A program made the position numbers and the translations under genes. From Drosophila miranda (taxonomy: Eukaryota; Arthropoda; Insecta; Diptera; Drosophilidae): a stretch of 64,000 bases of DNA. A model generated the notes under the pieces. That model worked only from the letters and a program-made list of their open reading frames with translations. It made no database searches and was not told the origin of the DNA. Position 1 is the stretch's first letter; each line of letters starts with the position of its first letter. The stretch is taken from contig NC_046673.1 of NCBI RefSeq assembly GCF_003369915.1, positions 4,696,001 to 4,760,000 of the forward strand, given 5' to 3'. Below are positions 19,600 to 30,610 of this stretch, one piece after another.

Positions 19600-20640
19600 G
19601 ATTCTAAATCTCGGTTACACATTTTTAAACTCCCAAGTGGCACAATTTTTCGTGAACAGTTCTTATTAAATTATTTTCCATTTCTGACGGAACATAAAGC
19701 AATTCGAAATCAGCATCTTTTCTATAAAAAATACCATCTTCTAATACAACATTTTTCACTGGTTCTCTTTCTAACTTATCCTTCAATTGAATTATAGTGC
19801 TATCTCTATTTTCTATATCTATAACTGAAACTATTTGATCCATATTTTTGTGTTCCCCAACTTAAACTTTTGGGTCGTAACTGAATCCTGGACTTATTGT
19901 GTGGTGTCTACTTAGGCCATCGGCATGGGTCATGTACTTACCACTTCGATGATTTACTGTGCAGTCATAATTTTCAAGTTCAAGGGCCCATCTAGCAATT
20001 TTTGAATTTACAGTTTTCTTACGTAAGGTTAGAGTAAGGGCATTAAAATCGGTTATTATTCGGAACGGTATTCCTTCAAGGTAAATCTTAAATTTATTCA
20101 ATGAGTAGATTATGGTTAGAGTTTCTAATTCATAACTATGATACCAACTTTCTGCTGGTGTTGTTGCTTGAGAAAAATATGAGATTGTATGAAATTTGTT
20201 ATCATCCTGTTTTTGTAATAGAATTCTTCCAAACCCTTCGAAACTAGCGTCACAATGCAATTTTGTTTTCTTAGTCGGACTATACAGGGCTAGAACTGGT
20301 GCTGAGGCCAGTCTCTCACAGAGATAATTAAATATTGTCACACATTTGTCGTCTAGCTCAAATTTCCCTATAGTGCTTTCATTGGCTTGGCAACTTTCGA
20401 GTAACCCGGAATAAATCTCCTGAAATAAGAAAAGAGTCCTAAACATTTTTGCATATCTGCGGAATTAGTTGGTTTCGGAAGGTGCTTAATTGTCGTGATG
20501 TGATCATTATTTGGCTTAATTCCATCTATGCTTAATGTGAATCCCAAAAATTCTATACTAGTGTAACAAAACAGACACTTGCTTAACCTATTTTCTGATC
20601 TATATTCTGCTAGGAGACGTACTCAAGACAACAAAGTGTT
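19600..20640 (-). pseudogene. Ty3/gypsy pol remnant: RT thumb, RNase H, start of integrase
   Basis: On the minus strand the frame shows IEFLGFTLSIDGIKPNN and LGLFSYFRRFIPGYSKVA (end of RT), then RNase H with LHCDASFEGFGRILLQKQ, YELETLTIIYSLNKFKIYL, ARWALELENYDCTVNHR and HADGLSRH, then the start of the integrase finger (HEKLCHLGV). A TAA at about 19862 splits it; the copy at 52844-53665 is open at that point. It ends abruptly. Protease and most of RT are missing, so gag is joined directly to the RT thumb region near 20640. Confidence 0.85.
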
Positions 20641-21479
20641 CTATGGTTTTGGTTCCATTGCTGATTTGGTGTACTTTTTCTCCGGGCACGTCTTTATAGT
20701 GTGGCTGAGAGAGCCGCAACGGAAGCAGGACCCCTTCGCACGTTTGGGAGCCTTGCAATCTGAAGCGTAGTGTTCAAACAACGAACAATTGTAGCATCGC
20801 GTCTCACCATTCGATGTTAATGAAGATTGTGCTGAAGTTGAAGCTGAAGAGATAGTCGATGAGTTCCATTTTGGTTTGTTTTTTGCTCTTAAGTCCGCAT
20901 ATCGATGAGATAATTCCTTAAGCTCGTTGATAGTTTTCGCTCCATAGAGCAAGGCGATGGCTGGCGACGTGTCGCGGAAACCATCGATGATAAAGTGGAC
21001 TGCTTCAATCTCACATACACTTTCACACAACGCCAACTCTTGCATCTGCAAAATGTACCCCATAACGGATGTTTTTGCCGGAATGTAGAAAGTTTTCTGA
21101 AGTTGCATCACTAATTGAGTTGTCAAACATGCCTTATCAAATGTTTTCAGAAAGTTGGTTTTAAATTGGTCATAGTTTTCTGAAAGTCGAGCCGCATGAA
21201 TGTGTCCGCCTCTGAATTTGGTGCCATTAATAAGCGTGCGCATCGTAGCTTGTAGGCGTCACTTTCATCAACAGCAGAGCAAGCGCGCTCTAATTTTGTA
21301 ATCCATAATACAGCGTCTTGGTCCCTCGGATTCGAGAATGGGACCATTGCACGGATCACTTCTTTGCATAGCTCGCAAATAACTGTTGACACTTTCGGCG
21401 TGTCTGATAAAAACCTCTCATTGACGAACACATTGAGAAAAGGGACTGAAAAGACCCGATCAAATCTGTTTTTGCTCAA
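20641..21479 (-). pseudogene. Gag of the deleted gypsy element
   Basis: Two overlapping minus-strand frames (21147-21479 and 20641-21243) give a Gag-like protein with a frameshift between them. Recognisable parts: RAMVPFSNPRDQDAVLWITK (capsid N-terminal-like), a central helical region, and two zinc knuckles, CYNCSLFEHYASDC and CFRCGSLSHTIKTC. It lies immediately upstream of the pol remnant in element orientation. Confidence 0.8.
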
Positions 21480-21568
21480 CTCGCTCTTCGCTCAAGCAAA
21501 GACCGATTTTTTCACTTTTTTTTGTTCCTGTTTTTCACTGAGCATCTTGTCGCGAGCGAACGAAAAAA

Positions 21569-22048
21569 GTGTCTTTTGCGTATGTATGCGTGCTTGTACG
21601 TGTGGTGGCTGTGGCAACGATCACTTGCCTTCGTGAATTGTGTCAGACACTGTCCCAAACCCAAAATGAGCCTGTTCCTGAACAACTTTCCAAAATTTTT
21701 ACTGATGTGGAGAACTTTGCTATGATCAATGGCCGTTTACCATTAAATGCCGATATATTGCAGCTTTTTAACGACATGAAGCTAAGATCACCACACTTGA
21801 ATTCGCTCGCACAGGTGGTGCTGGCTACACCGGCCACTCAGGTATCGGTCGAAAGAGCCTTTTCAGCACTTCATTATATTTTGAATGAAAAACGTTGCTC
21901 TTTAAGTGCGGAAAATATTAACTCATTGTTAGTGGTTAAGCTAAATTCGTATTATTACAAAATATATACATATATACATACATCCATATCCATGTCTCTT
22001 CAGTTTGCAGAAAATTCGCAAATAAGTATAAATATTACAATAACATAA
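21569..22048 (+). pseudogene. hAT transposase C-terminal (dimerisation) fragment
   Basis: The second half reads LAQVVLATPATQVSVERAFS, ALHYILNEKRCSLSAENI and NSLLVVKLN. This is the hAT dimerisation signature (P-T/S-x-x-S/V-ER-x-FS...R..L....I..L). The preceding 50 codons up to about 21640 do not look like hAT. There is no catalytic DDE part. It is a different hAT family from the one around 33829-43990. It stops just before a DINE-1 module. Confidence 0.8.
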
Positions 22049-22050
22049 CC

Positions 22051-23017
22051 AACGAGGGGGAACGTTGTGAGTTGCTGATTTGTTCCTATTGGCTATAAAA
22101 ATGATTTGATCTGATCCAGATTCAGCAATCTGATAGATATGGTCATTATCTATGATTCTGCGTTTTTAGTTTTCTCGAATGTGCAATATTGTGGATGCAA
22201 CAGATTTTCGTTCTTTGTGTGGGCGGAAGGGGGTGGGGCGAAATTTTGAGATACACGTTTTATAGTAAGATCTAACAGAAGTGCGGATACCAAATTTGGT
22301 TACTCTAGCCTTAATAGTCTCTGAGATTTTTGAATATCCCCAGATTTTCGTCCTTTGCGGGGGCGGAAGGGGGTGTGGCGAAATTTTGAAACAAACTCGT
22401 CTCGGTCCGATACACTAGGAGTGTGGATACCAAATTTGGTTGCTCTAGCTTTTATAGTCTCTGAGTTCTAGGCGCTAATGTTTTACTCTAAGCAAAGCCG
22501 CCTATGCTACGTGTGTGTTAGAGAGAGACAGGGCGAGAAAAAATGAAATTGTTTTCTTGATGCTGGCTATAATAATAATACGATCCAATTCAGATTCCGC
22601 AGTCTTAAAGATATGGTCATTCTCTACAATTCTACGTTTTTGTTTTTCTCATATCTTTAAAATTGTGGATGCCACAGATTTTCGTCCTTTGTGGGGGCGG
22701 AAGTGGGCGGGGCGAAGTTTTGAAATATTTTTGTAGCAGTGACATATCACAGAAGTCTGGATCCAAAACATCGTTGCTCTAGCTCTTATAGTCTTTGAGC
22801 ACTAGGCGCTGAAGGGGACGGACAGACGGACAGACGGACGGACGGACAGACGGACAGACGGACAGACAGACAGGGCCCAATCGACTCGGCTATTGATGCT
22901 GATCAAGAATATATATACTTTATGGGGTCGGAAACGATTCCTTCTGGACGTTACACACATCCATTTTTACCACAAATCTAATATACCCCAATACTCATTT
23001 TGAGTATCGGGTATAAA
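22051..23017 (-). mobile_element. DINE-1/INE-1-type Helitron-like module
   Basis: Contains the GACAGACGG tandem tract (about 22817-22873), followed by the GACTCGGCTATTGATGCTGAT and AAGAATATATATACTTTATG blocks, and ends GAGTATCGGGTATAAAA. These are the conserved end of Drosophila DINE-1/INE-1. Several GGGGGCGGAAG blocks recur internally. It is non-coding. Both ends abut an AACGAGGGGGAACGTT motif. Confidence 0.85.
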
Positions 23018-23900
23018 AACGAGGGGGAACGTTAACGTTCACAATATATTGTGTGCAAAAATGTTCTCTCTTCGTGTGGCTCATGATGACGCGTCAGTAC
23101 CCGAACGCCAGACCCGAAGTCTTCATTGTCGCCAGTAAATAAGACGAATGCGCAGTCGCAGCGACGCAGCAGAATGGCTACTGCGACATTGCAGCCTATA
23201 AAAGACGTGCGCTTAGTTCATTTTGGGACTTTTTTCGCAAATTTTTCCAACCTTCGGGTCTGCCAGCATCATCGGCACACTTTCTGTGCCACACTCGGAG
23301 CACCAGTCTTCAGTCCCATGGCCTCGAGGCCAAACTATAGCCTCGACGCATGATTCGTGGTGTCCGAAAAGTCCATCCTCACCAGTTTTCTGGGGTATCT
23401 GCTTAAAAATCCCGTTGAGGCGCTTCTTGCGTTGCGCATGCGCGCCTTGGACACCGTGTCGCACTTCATATTTGTCAGATTATTAAGCCACTCCCTCGCG
23501 TATTGGTACTCATGCGAGTTGCGGTGGAATGCGGCCTACGGTTTGCGGCTGCGGTCCCGCATCACAAACAAATCACTGATCAGGAGATTTGCCATGTCCT
23601 CGTTAACCGTTGAACCTTTCTTTTTATTGTCACGTCAGCTTGGGTGGACGGTATCCCTGGATCATTCTTTTTCTCGTCAGCTTTGGTCAAATCCTGCGTC
23701 AATTTCGGTGTCATCGTAACGCGGCTGCCTACCTTACTCTGAGGTCCTATGTTCGGTTTTGAACTCCCCCGTTTCTCCTTTGGAGTTGTCTCTGAAACAT
23801 TCTCCTTTTTCTTGCCAGCTTTGTCCTCCTTCTTGGAGTCCCTCGCCTTCGATTATTGACGTGGTATGTTCCTGTCTTTATTGATCATATATGAATTATT
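23018..23900 (-). pseudogene. Gene-like fragment of unknown identity
   Basis: On the minus strand a Lys/Glu-rich stretch (KKEDKAGKKKENVSETTPKE, about 23850-23790) leads into a region starting MANLLISDLFVMRDRSRKP and continuing with EYQYAREWLNNLTNMKCDTV, then, after a possible frame change, RGHGTEDWCSECGTESVPMM and a stop. Composition and the spacing of short coding-like blocks resemble a decayed multi-exon host gene more than a transposon. I do not recognise it. It is preceded on the right (element sense) by the LTR-like block and followed by an AACGAGGGGGAACGTT boundary. Copies lie at 45892-46640 (plus, with a 71-bp deletion) and 56229-57090. Confidence 0.4.
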
Positions 23901-24000
23901 CTTTTATTTGAAAATATGCCAACTTATGCAGGGCAATTAATGTTTATAAAGGCTTCATATATATAGTTAAATATGCGACACTTCACTTTAAGTTTTAAAA

Positions 24001-24330
24001 AAGGTTTTATTCTTTCACTTTAACTTAGCGTACATTGGTTAGTTATTTCCCCGACGATGACTGAGGTCTGATGTCTTGAACGGAATTAACTTTGGTTGAA
24101 TTCTCCGACGGTGTCGCGATTGACGTTTGTCTTGAACAGAACTGAGTTGGCTTCTTAGATGTAGACTATTTATATTATGATGCTCTGTTTGGGATTCGGA
24201 TTTGGATTCGTAGGCGTTGGCTTCGACTTCGGCTTCGGAGATGGAGTACGTGACTCGATCGATATGTGGGAAAGGCGGCTTTTGATGAAAGGCTTCCGCT
24301 GCGTATGAGCGGTGTTGCATTACTTGGGGG
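24001..24330 (-). repeat. LTR-like non-coding block
   Basis: On the minus strand this block has a TATAATATAAATAG-like motif, about 130 bases of transcribed-looking sequence, and a polyadenylation-type GAATAAAACC near its end. That layout resembles an LTR (U3-R-U5). A 93-codon ORF spans it but has low-complexity Ser/Glu repeats and no domain. No second LTR or TSD was found, so this is only a resemblance. Confidence 0.35.
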
Positions 24331-25013
24331 TGGCTGAGAATAGGGCCTCTGATTGGTCAGCTAGGATGGTGTGATTCTTGAGAATCGATTAGTAATTGAT
24401 CTCTGAAGAGTGGCGTGATTCTGGTGCGGCTGGATTCTAGTGCGGCATCTATTGTTTTATGTTCATCTTCCAGTTTAGGGTGTTTGTTTACATTGCCTGC
24501 AATCGGCTACGCGTGGTCCATTTCGAGCGTGAGATTGTTTATGAGGGTTCGAAGCTGAGGGTGTCGTATTGTTTATAGTATTGTGGGTGCAGGGTAATAG
24601 ACATAGACAAGGGTATGCGGAGCATGGACTATAGATATGTCACTATATATATGTAAGATTAATAATAATGTATCGTTTATTAATAGTGTTTTTCGAAAAA
24701 AAATACAAAGTGTATGATTTAAGATGTGCAATTAATGAGTCTGTTCTTCCGACTTTTTGTTCAACTTTCTGCTTCTACTTCCAACAACCGACTCCCGTAT
24801 CGATAGCCCCTTATCGGTTAGGTCTTTTAAACATCGGTTAAGTCTGGTTATATCGGTTAGGTCTTATCGATGGTATCTTAAGTTCAAATGTTAATTTAGA
24901 TGGGATAGTGCTAACTGCTTGATACACTGTCCTTTACATATATATGTACATATATATTACTTCTATATATAAGCCTTATTTTAGTCAATGGTTTTTTTTT
25001 TAGTCAGAGCGAC
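24331..25013. other. vasa-flanking spacer with TATCGATA motifs
   Basis: Non-coding sequence downstream of the vasa fragment. It includes one copy (about 24682-24935) of the 254-bp unit that is tandemly doubled in copies B and C. The unit contains several TCGGTTA/TATCGATA-type motifs resembling the DRE core of Drosophila promoters. It may be the original downstream flank of vasa or unrelated. Confidence 0.45.
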
Positions 25014-25499
25014 CTAGTCCCATTCCTGTTCATCTTCTACAGTTGAAGCTTCCTGGATGATATTTCCACTTCCGCGAACATCATAGCCACCAAACTGGGC
25101 CCCGCAACCGCCATGGCCACTCAAAACGCGTAGAAAATCGGGCACTACCTGCTCAGATCCCTCAAGAATTTTCACCAGATCTGTGGCCACGCCCGAATCC
25201 TGCTCGGGATCAAAGAACGAAGTGGCCCGACCATAATTTCCCACACGCCCGGTGCGTCCAATACGATGAACATAGTCATCAATGGTCTTGGGCATATCGT
25301 AGATAACGACATGCTTGACGTTCTTAATATCTAGACCACGAGAAGCAACCGATGTGGCAATGAGCACTTTCATCTTGCCAGTCTTAAAGTCGCGCAGAGC
25401 TTGTTCGCGCTGACTCTGTAGTCGATCGCCATGAATCGAAGTTGTGGGATGCTCGGTTTCCGACAAATACGAGGCCAGAAAATCGGCCAGTAATCGGTT
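25014..25499 (-). pseudogene. vas: vasa 3' fragment, copy A (DEAD-box helicase C-terminal domain)
   Basis: About 160 open codons on the minus strand match the end of the Vasa RNA helicase: DFLASYLSETEHPTTSIHGD, LIATSVASRGLDIKNVKHVV (motif V), YVHRIGRTGRVGNYGRATSF (motif VI), LVKILEGSEQVVPDFLR and the acidic Trp-containing end EDEQEWD. The N-terminal RG-rich region, the DEAD-box RecA1 domain and the start of RecA2 are missing, so it cannot be a helicase. Homology starts sharply at a 16-bp palindrome, and the frame beyond that comes from hAT sequence without an ATG. The long ORF (25014-25634) is therefore not a genuine start-to-stop gene. The protein sequence is identical in all three copies (here, 44022-44507, 58480-58965). 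Confidence 0.9.
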
Positions 25500-25817
25500 A
25501 CTGCAGTAACCAGAACTAATATGTTGCAACTGAAGGAAAGTTCTGGGGGTAGTTCTCTCGGGAGATTTTAGGGATATTTTTAGAGAAAGTTCTGTCCATG
25601 TCGACGTTGCCTGATATGGAGTTTCTTTTTTCACAAATTAAGTTCCTTGCTAGGGAAAACACTCTTTCGGAGGAAGCTGACCATGCTGGTGTTGCAAATA
25701 TTTTGCAGATTTATTTATATAATATTCGGAGCTGCGATTGGTTTTTATTCCACCAGTGCAAAACATTGAAGTCGTCTTTCATAGGTATACTCGTATATTG
25801 GATTACGCCACTATTTC
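25500..25817 (-). pseudogene. hAT transposase C-terminus, part next to vasa
   Basis: The minus strand shows LHWWNENQSQLRILY, then a stop, then ATPAWSASSERVFSLARNLI, the hAT dimerisation signature. It continues a short way towards the vasa junction. At 25817 it is cut by the 110-bp-LTR gypsy element and resumes at 32407. The same sequence is uninterrupted at 43511-43990 (plus) and 58966-59477 (minus). Confidence 0.85.
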
Positions 25818-25927
25818 TGTAGTGTATTGACACTCAGACTTAAGCACGCGTTGTCTTCAAGATTCTCTTTTATTCTATATCCCTTGGATGGTGTGACCGT
25901 ATATAGATATTAATATAATACCTAACA
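25818..25927 (-). repeat. 3' LTR (110 bp) of the short-LTR gypsy element
   Basis: TGTAGTGTATTG to CCTAACA on the plus strand. It differs from the other LTR by one base near the end (T versus C). A purine-rich AAGGAGAGGCG on the minus strand abuts it and can serve as the PPT. Confidence 0.9.
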
Positions 25928-26133
25928 CGCCTCTCCTTAGATGTTTAATATACATGTCATTTACAAATCTATTTTCTTATAACAATTTGATTTGTGTACT
26001 TAATCTAATTAGCGTATATAAAATTTATGTGATTTCGTATTTTTCTTTCTTCTTAATCTGTTTAGTATTTGTTTCAGTGTTTAATTTGTACATAATTTGA
26101 TTTCATAATTCCTTTCTTTATATTATTTTATTG

Positions 26134-28551
26134 TTAAATACGCTTTACTACCTTCCCTGCCTCACGTGGTCTCAACTCTCTCCTGGTGGGTGTTGGTTGA
26201 GAAACTATTTGTTCATTGTTGGTTTTGGAATTGTCATCTACTGAACAATTGCTTTCGACATCAGGTGTTTTCGCATTAGGCGATGTATGATTGTTAGTGC
26301 TTTGGTTTCTAATTTGATCCAGGTGACGTTTTATTTCTCTGTTATTGTTCGCCAAAATACAACAATACGAACGCGGGCCCAGTTGTTGTTTTACAGTTGC
26401 CTGAGTCCAGCTTGCTTTGTTAGGATTTTTGTAGTCCCTAACCATAACTTTTTGACCCTTTAAAATTTCTGTGCTTCGTCTACCTTTGTGATTTACAACA
26501 CACTCAGTCTGTTTTTTATTTATTATGCTTTCGACCGTAGGTGGTTTTAACAACGAAAATCTTGTTTTTAGTGTACGACCAAAAAATAATTTAGCAGGAG
26601 ATTCGCCCGTAGTACAATGAATCGTATTTCGGTAATCGATCAAAAATCTATTTAAAATTGTATTAAAATCTTGTCTTTCATTAGCCTTTATGTTTGCATA
26701 TAGTGATTTCTTAACAGTCTTTACAAAATTTTCTGCTTGACCATTAGTCGCTGGATGTCCTGGAGCAGTAAAAATGTGATTAACACCATTGTTTTTCATA
26801 AACGTTTTAAATTCATCAGAAGTAAACTGTCGTCCATTGTCACTAACTAACACGTCTGGTAAACCATATCGACAAAATACTTCTCTAAGCTTGTTGATAG
26901 TAAACAATGAAGTTATTTCCTTCGTTTTGAATACTTCTGCCCATTTTGTATAAGAATCTATAATAACCAATAAATGAAAACCTCTAATTGGTCCTGCAAA
27001 GTCTATGTGTACTCGACTCCAAGCCTTTCCTGTGGATTTCCACGGTATTAACAGACTCTTTTCTGGACTTGATTGTAGTTCCTGACAAGGAATACAATCT
27101 CGAATTAATTTCTCAATTTCAGAATCCATGCAAGGCCACCACACATAAGAACGTGCTAACATTTTGGTTTTTACTATTCCCAAATGCGATGCATGAAATT
27201 CTGCTAAAATAGCTTGTCTCAGTTTGGTTGGAATTACTACTCTGTGTCCCCATAAGATACAATCATATTCCACTGAAAGTTCATTTGTTTTAGAGATGTA
27301 GGCAGAAAACTCGCTGCCTTTTAATCTTGTCTTCGAACCAGTGTTAATTGCCTCACAAACTTTTGATAATATTGGGTCACGTCGTGTTTCACGAGCTATT
27401 TCTTTGAAGCTAATTTTGAACACCTTTTCGGACTGTATAAAATGTATGTAATTATAGTCTTCGTTTGGTACAGCCGTTTCCCATTGAGGCATTCTTGAGA
27501 GTCCATCTGTTATATTTAAGGTCCCCTTTATGTGTTCAACTGTATATTGAAAACCTGACAAAGTCAGTGCCCATCTTTGCATTCGTGCAGAGGCCATCAA
27601 TGGAAGTCCTTTCAGGTCTCCAAATATGCTTAGTAATGGTTTGTGATCTGTTCGAAGGATGAACTTGTTTCCTAAAAGATACTGTCTTAATTTACTCACA
27701 CAGAACACTATAGCCAGGGCCTCTTTCTCGATTGTACTGTAATTATGCTCGCTTTTGGATAATGCTCTTGATACAAATGCTATTGGTTTGATATCTTCAT
27801 TGCATTTATGTGATAAAACACCTGAAACTGCATGACTGCTAGCATCAGTCGTTAATACTAACGGTTGATCTGGGTTGTAGTGAACTAAAACTTGTTCAGA
27901 AGTTACTTCTTTCTTTACCTCTTCATATGCACTCTGACATTCGCGTGTCCAATTAAATTTTGTATTTTTCTTTAATAATGCATATAAAGGACTCATTATC
28001 TGAGCGAAATTATTGATAAACTTTGAATAATAATTTACCATGCCTATGAAAGCTCTAAGCTGTGATACGTTTTCCGGAGCCGGTGCAAACAATACACTCG
28101 CAACTCTATCATTGTTTTTGCTCAGTCCTATCCTGTCAATTGAAAATCCTAGGTAACAAATTTTGGATTTAAAGAACTCACATTTCTTGTCATTTAATTT
28201 AAGTCCAACTGATTTCAGTTTTCTAAGTACAGCTTTTAGGTTTGAAATATGTTCTTGAAGATCTCGTCCTGTAACTGTTATGTCATCTTGATAAACCACA
28301 ACTCCTCGCATACCCTGAAACAACCCTTCCATTGTTTTTTGAAAAATAGCTGCTGCAGTTTTAATACCAAATGGTAAGCGTTTAACTTTCAATAGTCCAA
28401 TATGTGTGCTCCAAGTACACAAATTTTGAGATTGCTCATCTAAATTTAGCTGATTGTAAGCATTTGACAGGTCAAGTTTTGAATACAGTGTACCCCCTTC
28501 AAGCGCTGCAAAAATGTCGTCTATTCGAGGTAGTGGATACTTTACGTCGAA
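26134..28551 (-). CDS. pol: Pol of the short-LTR gypsy element (RT to integrase)
   Basis: Continuation of gag-pol after the LINE insertion. The open frame starts at the insertion boundary (FDVKYPLPRIDD) rather than at the ATG at 28422. RT has LPFGIKTAAAIFQK and VVVYQDDITVTGR. RNase H has LTTDASSHAVSGVLS and IEKEALAIVFCVSKLRQYL. Integrase has the HHCC finger (HASHLG...CIPCQ), HIDFAGPIRGFHLLV, VSDNGRQF and HPATNGQAENFVKTVK, so D, D and E are all present. It ends with a Lys/Arg-rich tail. No stop or frameshift is seen, so this half looks functional apart from the upstream insertion. Confidence 0.92.
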   Translation of the reverse strand, partial: FDVKYPLPRIDDIFAALEGGTLYSKLDLSNAYNQLNLDEQSQNLCTWSTHIGLLKVKRLPFGIKTAAAIFQKTMEGLFQGMRGVVVYQDDITVTGRDLQEHISNLKAVLRKLKSVGLKLNDKKCEFFKSKICYLGFSIDRIGLSKNNDRVASVLFAPAPENVSQLRAFIGMVNYYSKFINNFAQIMSPLYALLKKNTKFNWTRECQSAYEEVKKEVTSEQVLVHYNPDQPLVLTTDASSHAVSGVLSHKCNEDIKPIAFVSRALSKSEHNYSTIEKEALAIVFCVSKLRQYLLGNKFILRTDHKPLLSIFGDLKGLPLMASARMQRWALTLSGFQYTVEHIKGTLNITDGLSRMPQWETAVPNEDYNYIHFIQSEKVFKISFKEIARETRRDPILSKVCEAINTGSKTRLKGSEFSAYISKTNELSVEYDCILWGHRVVIPTKLRQAILAEFHASHLGIVKTKMLARSYVWWPCMDSEIEKLIRDCIPCQELQSSPEKSLLIPWKSTGKAWSRVHIDFAGPIRGFHLLVIIDSYTKWAEVFKTKEITSLFTINKLREVFCRYGLPDVLVSDNGRQFTSDEFKTFMKNNGVNHIFTAPGHPATNGQAENFVKTVKKSLYANIKANERQDFNTILNRFLIDYRNTIHCTTGESPAKLFFGRTLKTRFSLLKPPTVESIINKKQTECVVNHKGRRSTEILKGQKVMVRDYKNPNKASWTQATVKQQLGPRSYCCILANNNREIKRHLDQIRNQSTNNHTSPNAKTPDVESNCSVDDNSKTNNEQIVSQPTPTRRELRPREAGKVVKRI

Positions 28552-30609
28552 CGTTTGTTCCAGATATCACTGTACCTGTATCGTCCAAGCCTCCCTGGTT
28601 CTCCAAGTATTTGTCATACTTAAAAAATAATAAATCCCGGCTCTATAAAAAGTACCAGAAGTCGGGCTCCACGTTGGCCTTAGCTCTATACTCCTCCGCT
28701 CGCTCTCTGTTCCTTGCCGTCAATAGTCAGTGTTATAATCATTACCTTTCACAATGTAGTAGTAATTTTCGTAGTGATCCTAAAAAATTCTATTCGTTCG
28801 TTAATTCTAAGCGCAAGTCAAACGTTTTTCCTCCATCCCTTCATTACCAGAACAAAACAGAAGCTTCTGCTGTTGGTATTGCAAATTTATTCGCTAACTT
28901 TTTCCAAACAACGTACTCGTCTCATATTTACAACGCATCCACTCCGTATCCGTACCAGCTACCTCAAGCTAACAGTATTTTTCTGCCCTTTTTCGAGGAA
29001 AGCGTTGTTCTTGAAGGTTTGTCATCTATGGACATATCGTTTTCTGCGGGTCCAGATAAGGTACCAAGTTGCATCTTAAAACACTGTGCCCAGTCCCTTT
29101 GCAAGCCCTTGACCTTTCTCTTCAACCTCTCCTTGGAACAGTCTTGTCTCCCAGTAATTTGGAATGAGTCCTACATCATTCCGCTTCACAAAAAAGGTTC
29201 AAGATCAAACATTGAAAACTATCGTGGTATCGCAAAGCTTTCCGCCATCCCGAAGCTTCTTGAGTTCCTGGTCACCCGGCAACTGCAACATCTTTGTTGC
29301 AGCTTGATATCTCCGTCGCAACACGGTTTTTTCAGACATCGTTCAACATCGACTAACCTTCTTGAGTTTTCTAACCTAATCCACCGTGGTTTTCAAATTG
29401 GTTTGCAGACGGATGTAGTTTTTACGGACTTCAGCAAGGCATTCGATTCTGTGAACCATGCTCTGCTTATTCAAAAGCTCTCCTTATTAGGGTTCCCAAC
29501 GAATCTTCTAGATTGGATTTTGTCCTATCTCTCTAACCGTACTCAACGTGTTTTGTTTTCTAACGTGTTGTCAAATACTGTTAATGTTACTTCAGGTGTG
29601 CCACAGGGAAGTCATCTGGGCCCGCTTCTGTTTATTTTATTTGTGAACGACCTTCCTCAAGTTATAACATACTCTACTACACTAATGTATGCTGATGATG
29701 TCAAAATCTGTCTTTCTTACTCTGATTGGTATTTGCACACACGCCTTCAACTTGATCTAAGTGAACTACTATTGTGGTGTTCAACTAATCTTCTTTTTCT
29801 GAACCTTTCCAAATGCAAACTTATGACATTTTACCGTCGCGCTCCTCATTTTGTCTCATATGTTCTAGGAAATCATGTCCTTGAGCGAATTTCGAGTTCA
29901 AATGACCTCGGAGTCCTTTTTGATCATAAGATGTGTTTCAACACCCATATAGCTGCAACTGTAAATAAAGCTAAGGGTGTTTTAGCGTTCATCAAGCGTT
30001 GGTCCAAGGAGTTTGACGACCCGTACGTTACGAAACAACTGTACATCTCGTTAGTACGTCCTATATTGGAGTATTGTTCTTGTGTGTGGAGCCCGCAGTA
30101 TAAAGAGCAGCAGGCTGTTATTGAATCCGTGCAAAAGCAATTTTTAATTTTTGCCCTTCGGAACTTTAACTGGGACTCGGGTAGAATCTTGCCACCCTAC
30201 CGGTCTAGGCTAAATCTTATTGACCTGCCGTCGTTGCACCATCGCAGAATATGCAATGGCGTAATGTTCGTGCACAAGCTCCTTCTTGGGACTGTTGACT
30301 CCCAAACTCTCTTGGGTCAGATTGACTTGGCCGTTCCATCCAGACCTACCCGTACTTTTAGGCCTATCCGTCTACCCATATGTAGGTCTAATTATGCTGA
30401 TCATGAACCTTTTAGGGTTTTATGCCATAATTATAACTCCCTCTGTCTAACCCTATCCCCTGAACTGTCTCTTAAACTAATTGCATGCAATATTTATAAT
30501 CATTTAAATTTAGCTAATTTTTAACTTATCTTTTTCTGCCTTTAGTAACTAAGTACCATTATTAACAGATAATTTGTTAATTTAATAAATAAATAAAAAC
30601 AAAAACAAA
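28552..30609 (+). mobile_element. 5'-truncated non-LTR retrotransposon (Jockey/CR1-like), nested
   Basis: A LINE ORF2 remnant on the plus strand, open from the insertion boundary to 30524. RT motifs: GPDKVPSCILKHCAQSL, IIPLHKKGSRSNIENYRGIA, TDFSKAFDSVNH, GVPQGSHLGPLLFILFVNDL and LMYADDVKI, then a long thumb region (IKRWSKEFDDPYVTKQLYIS). The endonuclease and ORF1 are absent. The 3' end is an AATAAATAAATAAAAACAAA-type tail. The ORF extends 5' to 28404 only because the antisense of gypsy is open there. No clear target duplication is visible. Clade placement within the Jockey superfamily/CR1 group is uncertain. Confidence 0.85.
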
Positions 30610-30610
30610 G

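Noticed and set aside
28404..28551. Start of the 706-codon ORF as part of the LINE protein
   Set aside because: This part is the antisense of gypsy RT; the LINE begins at about 28552.
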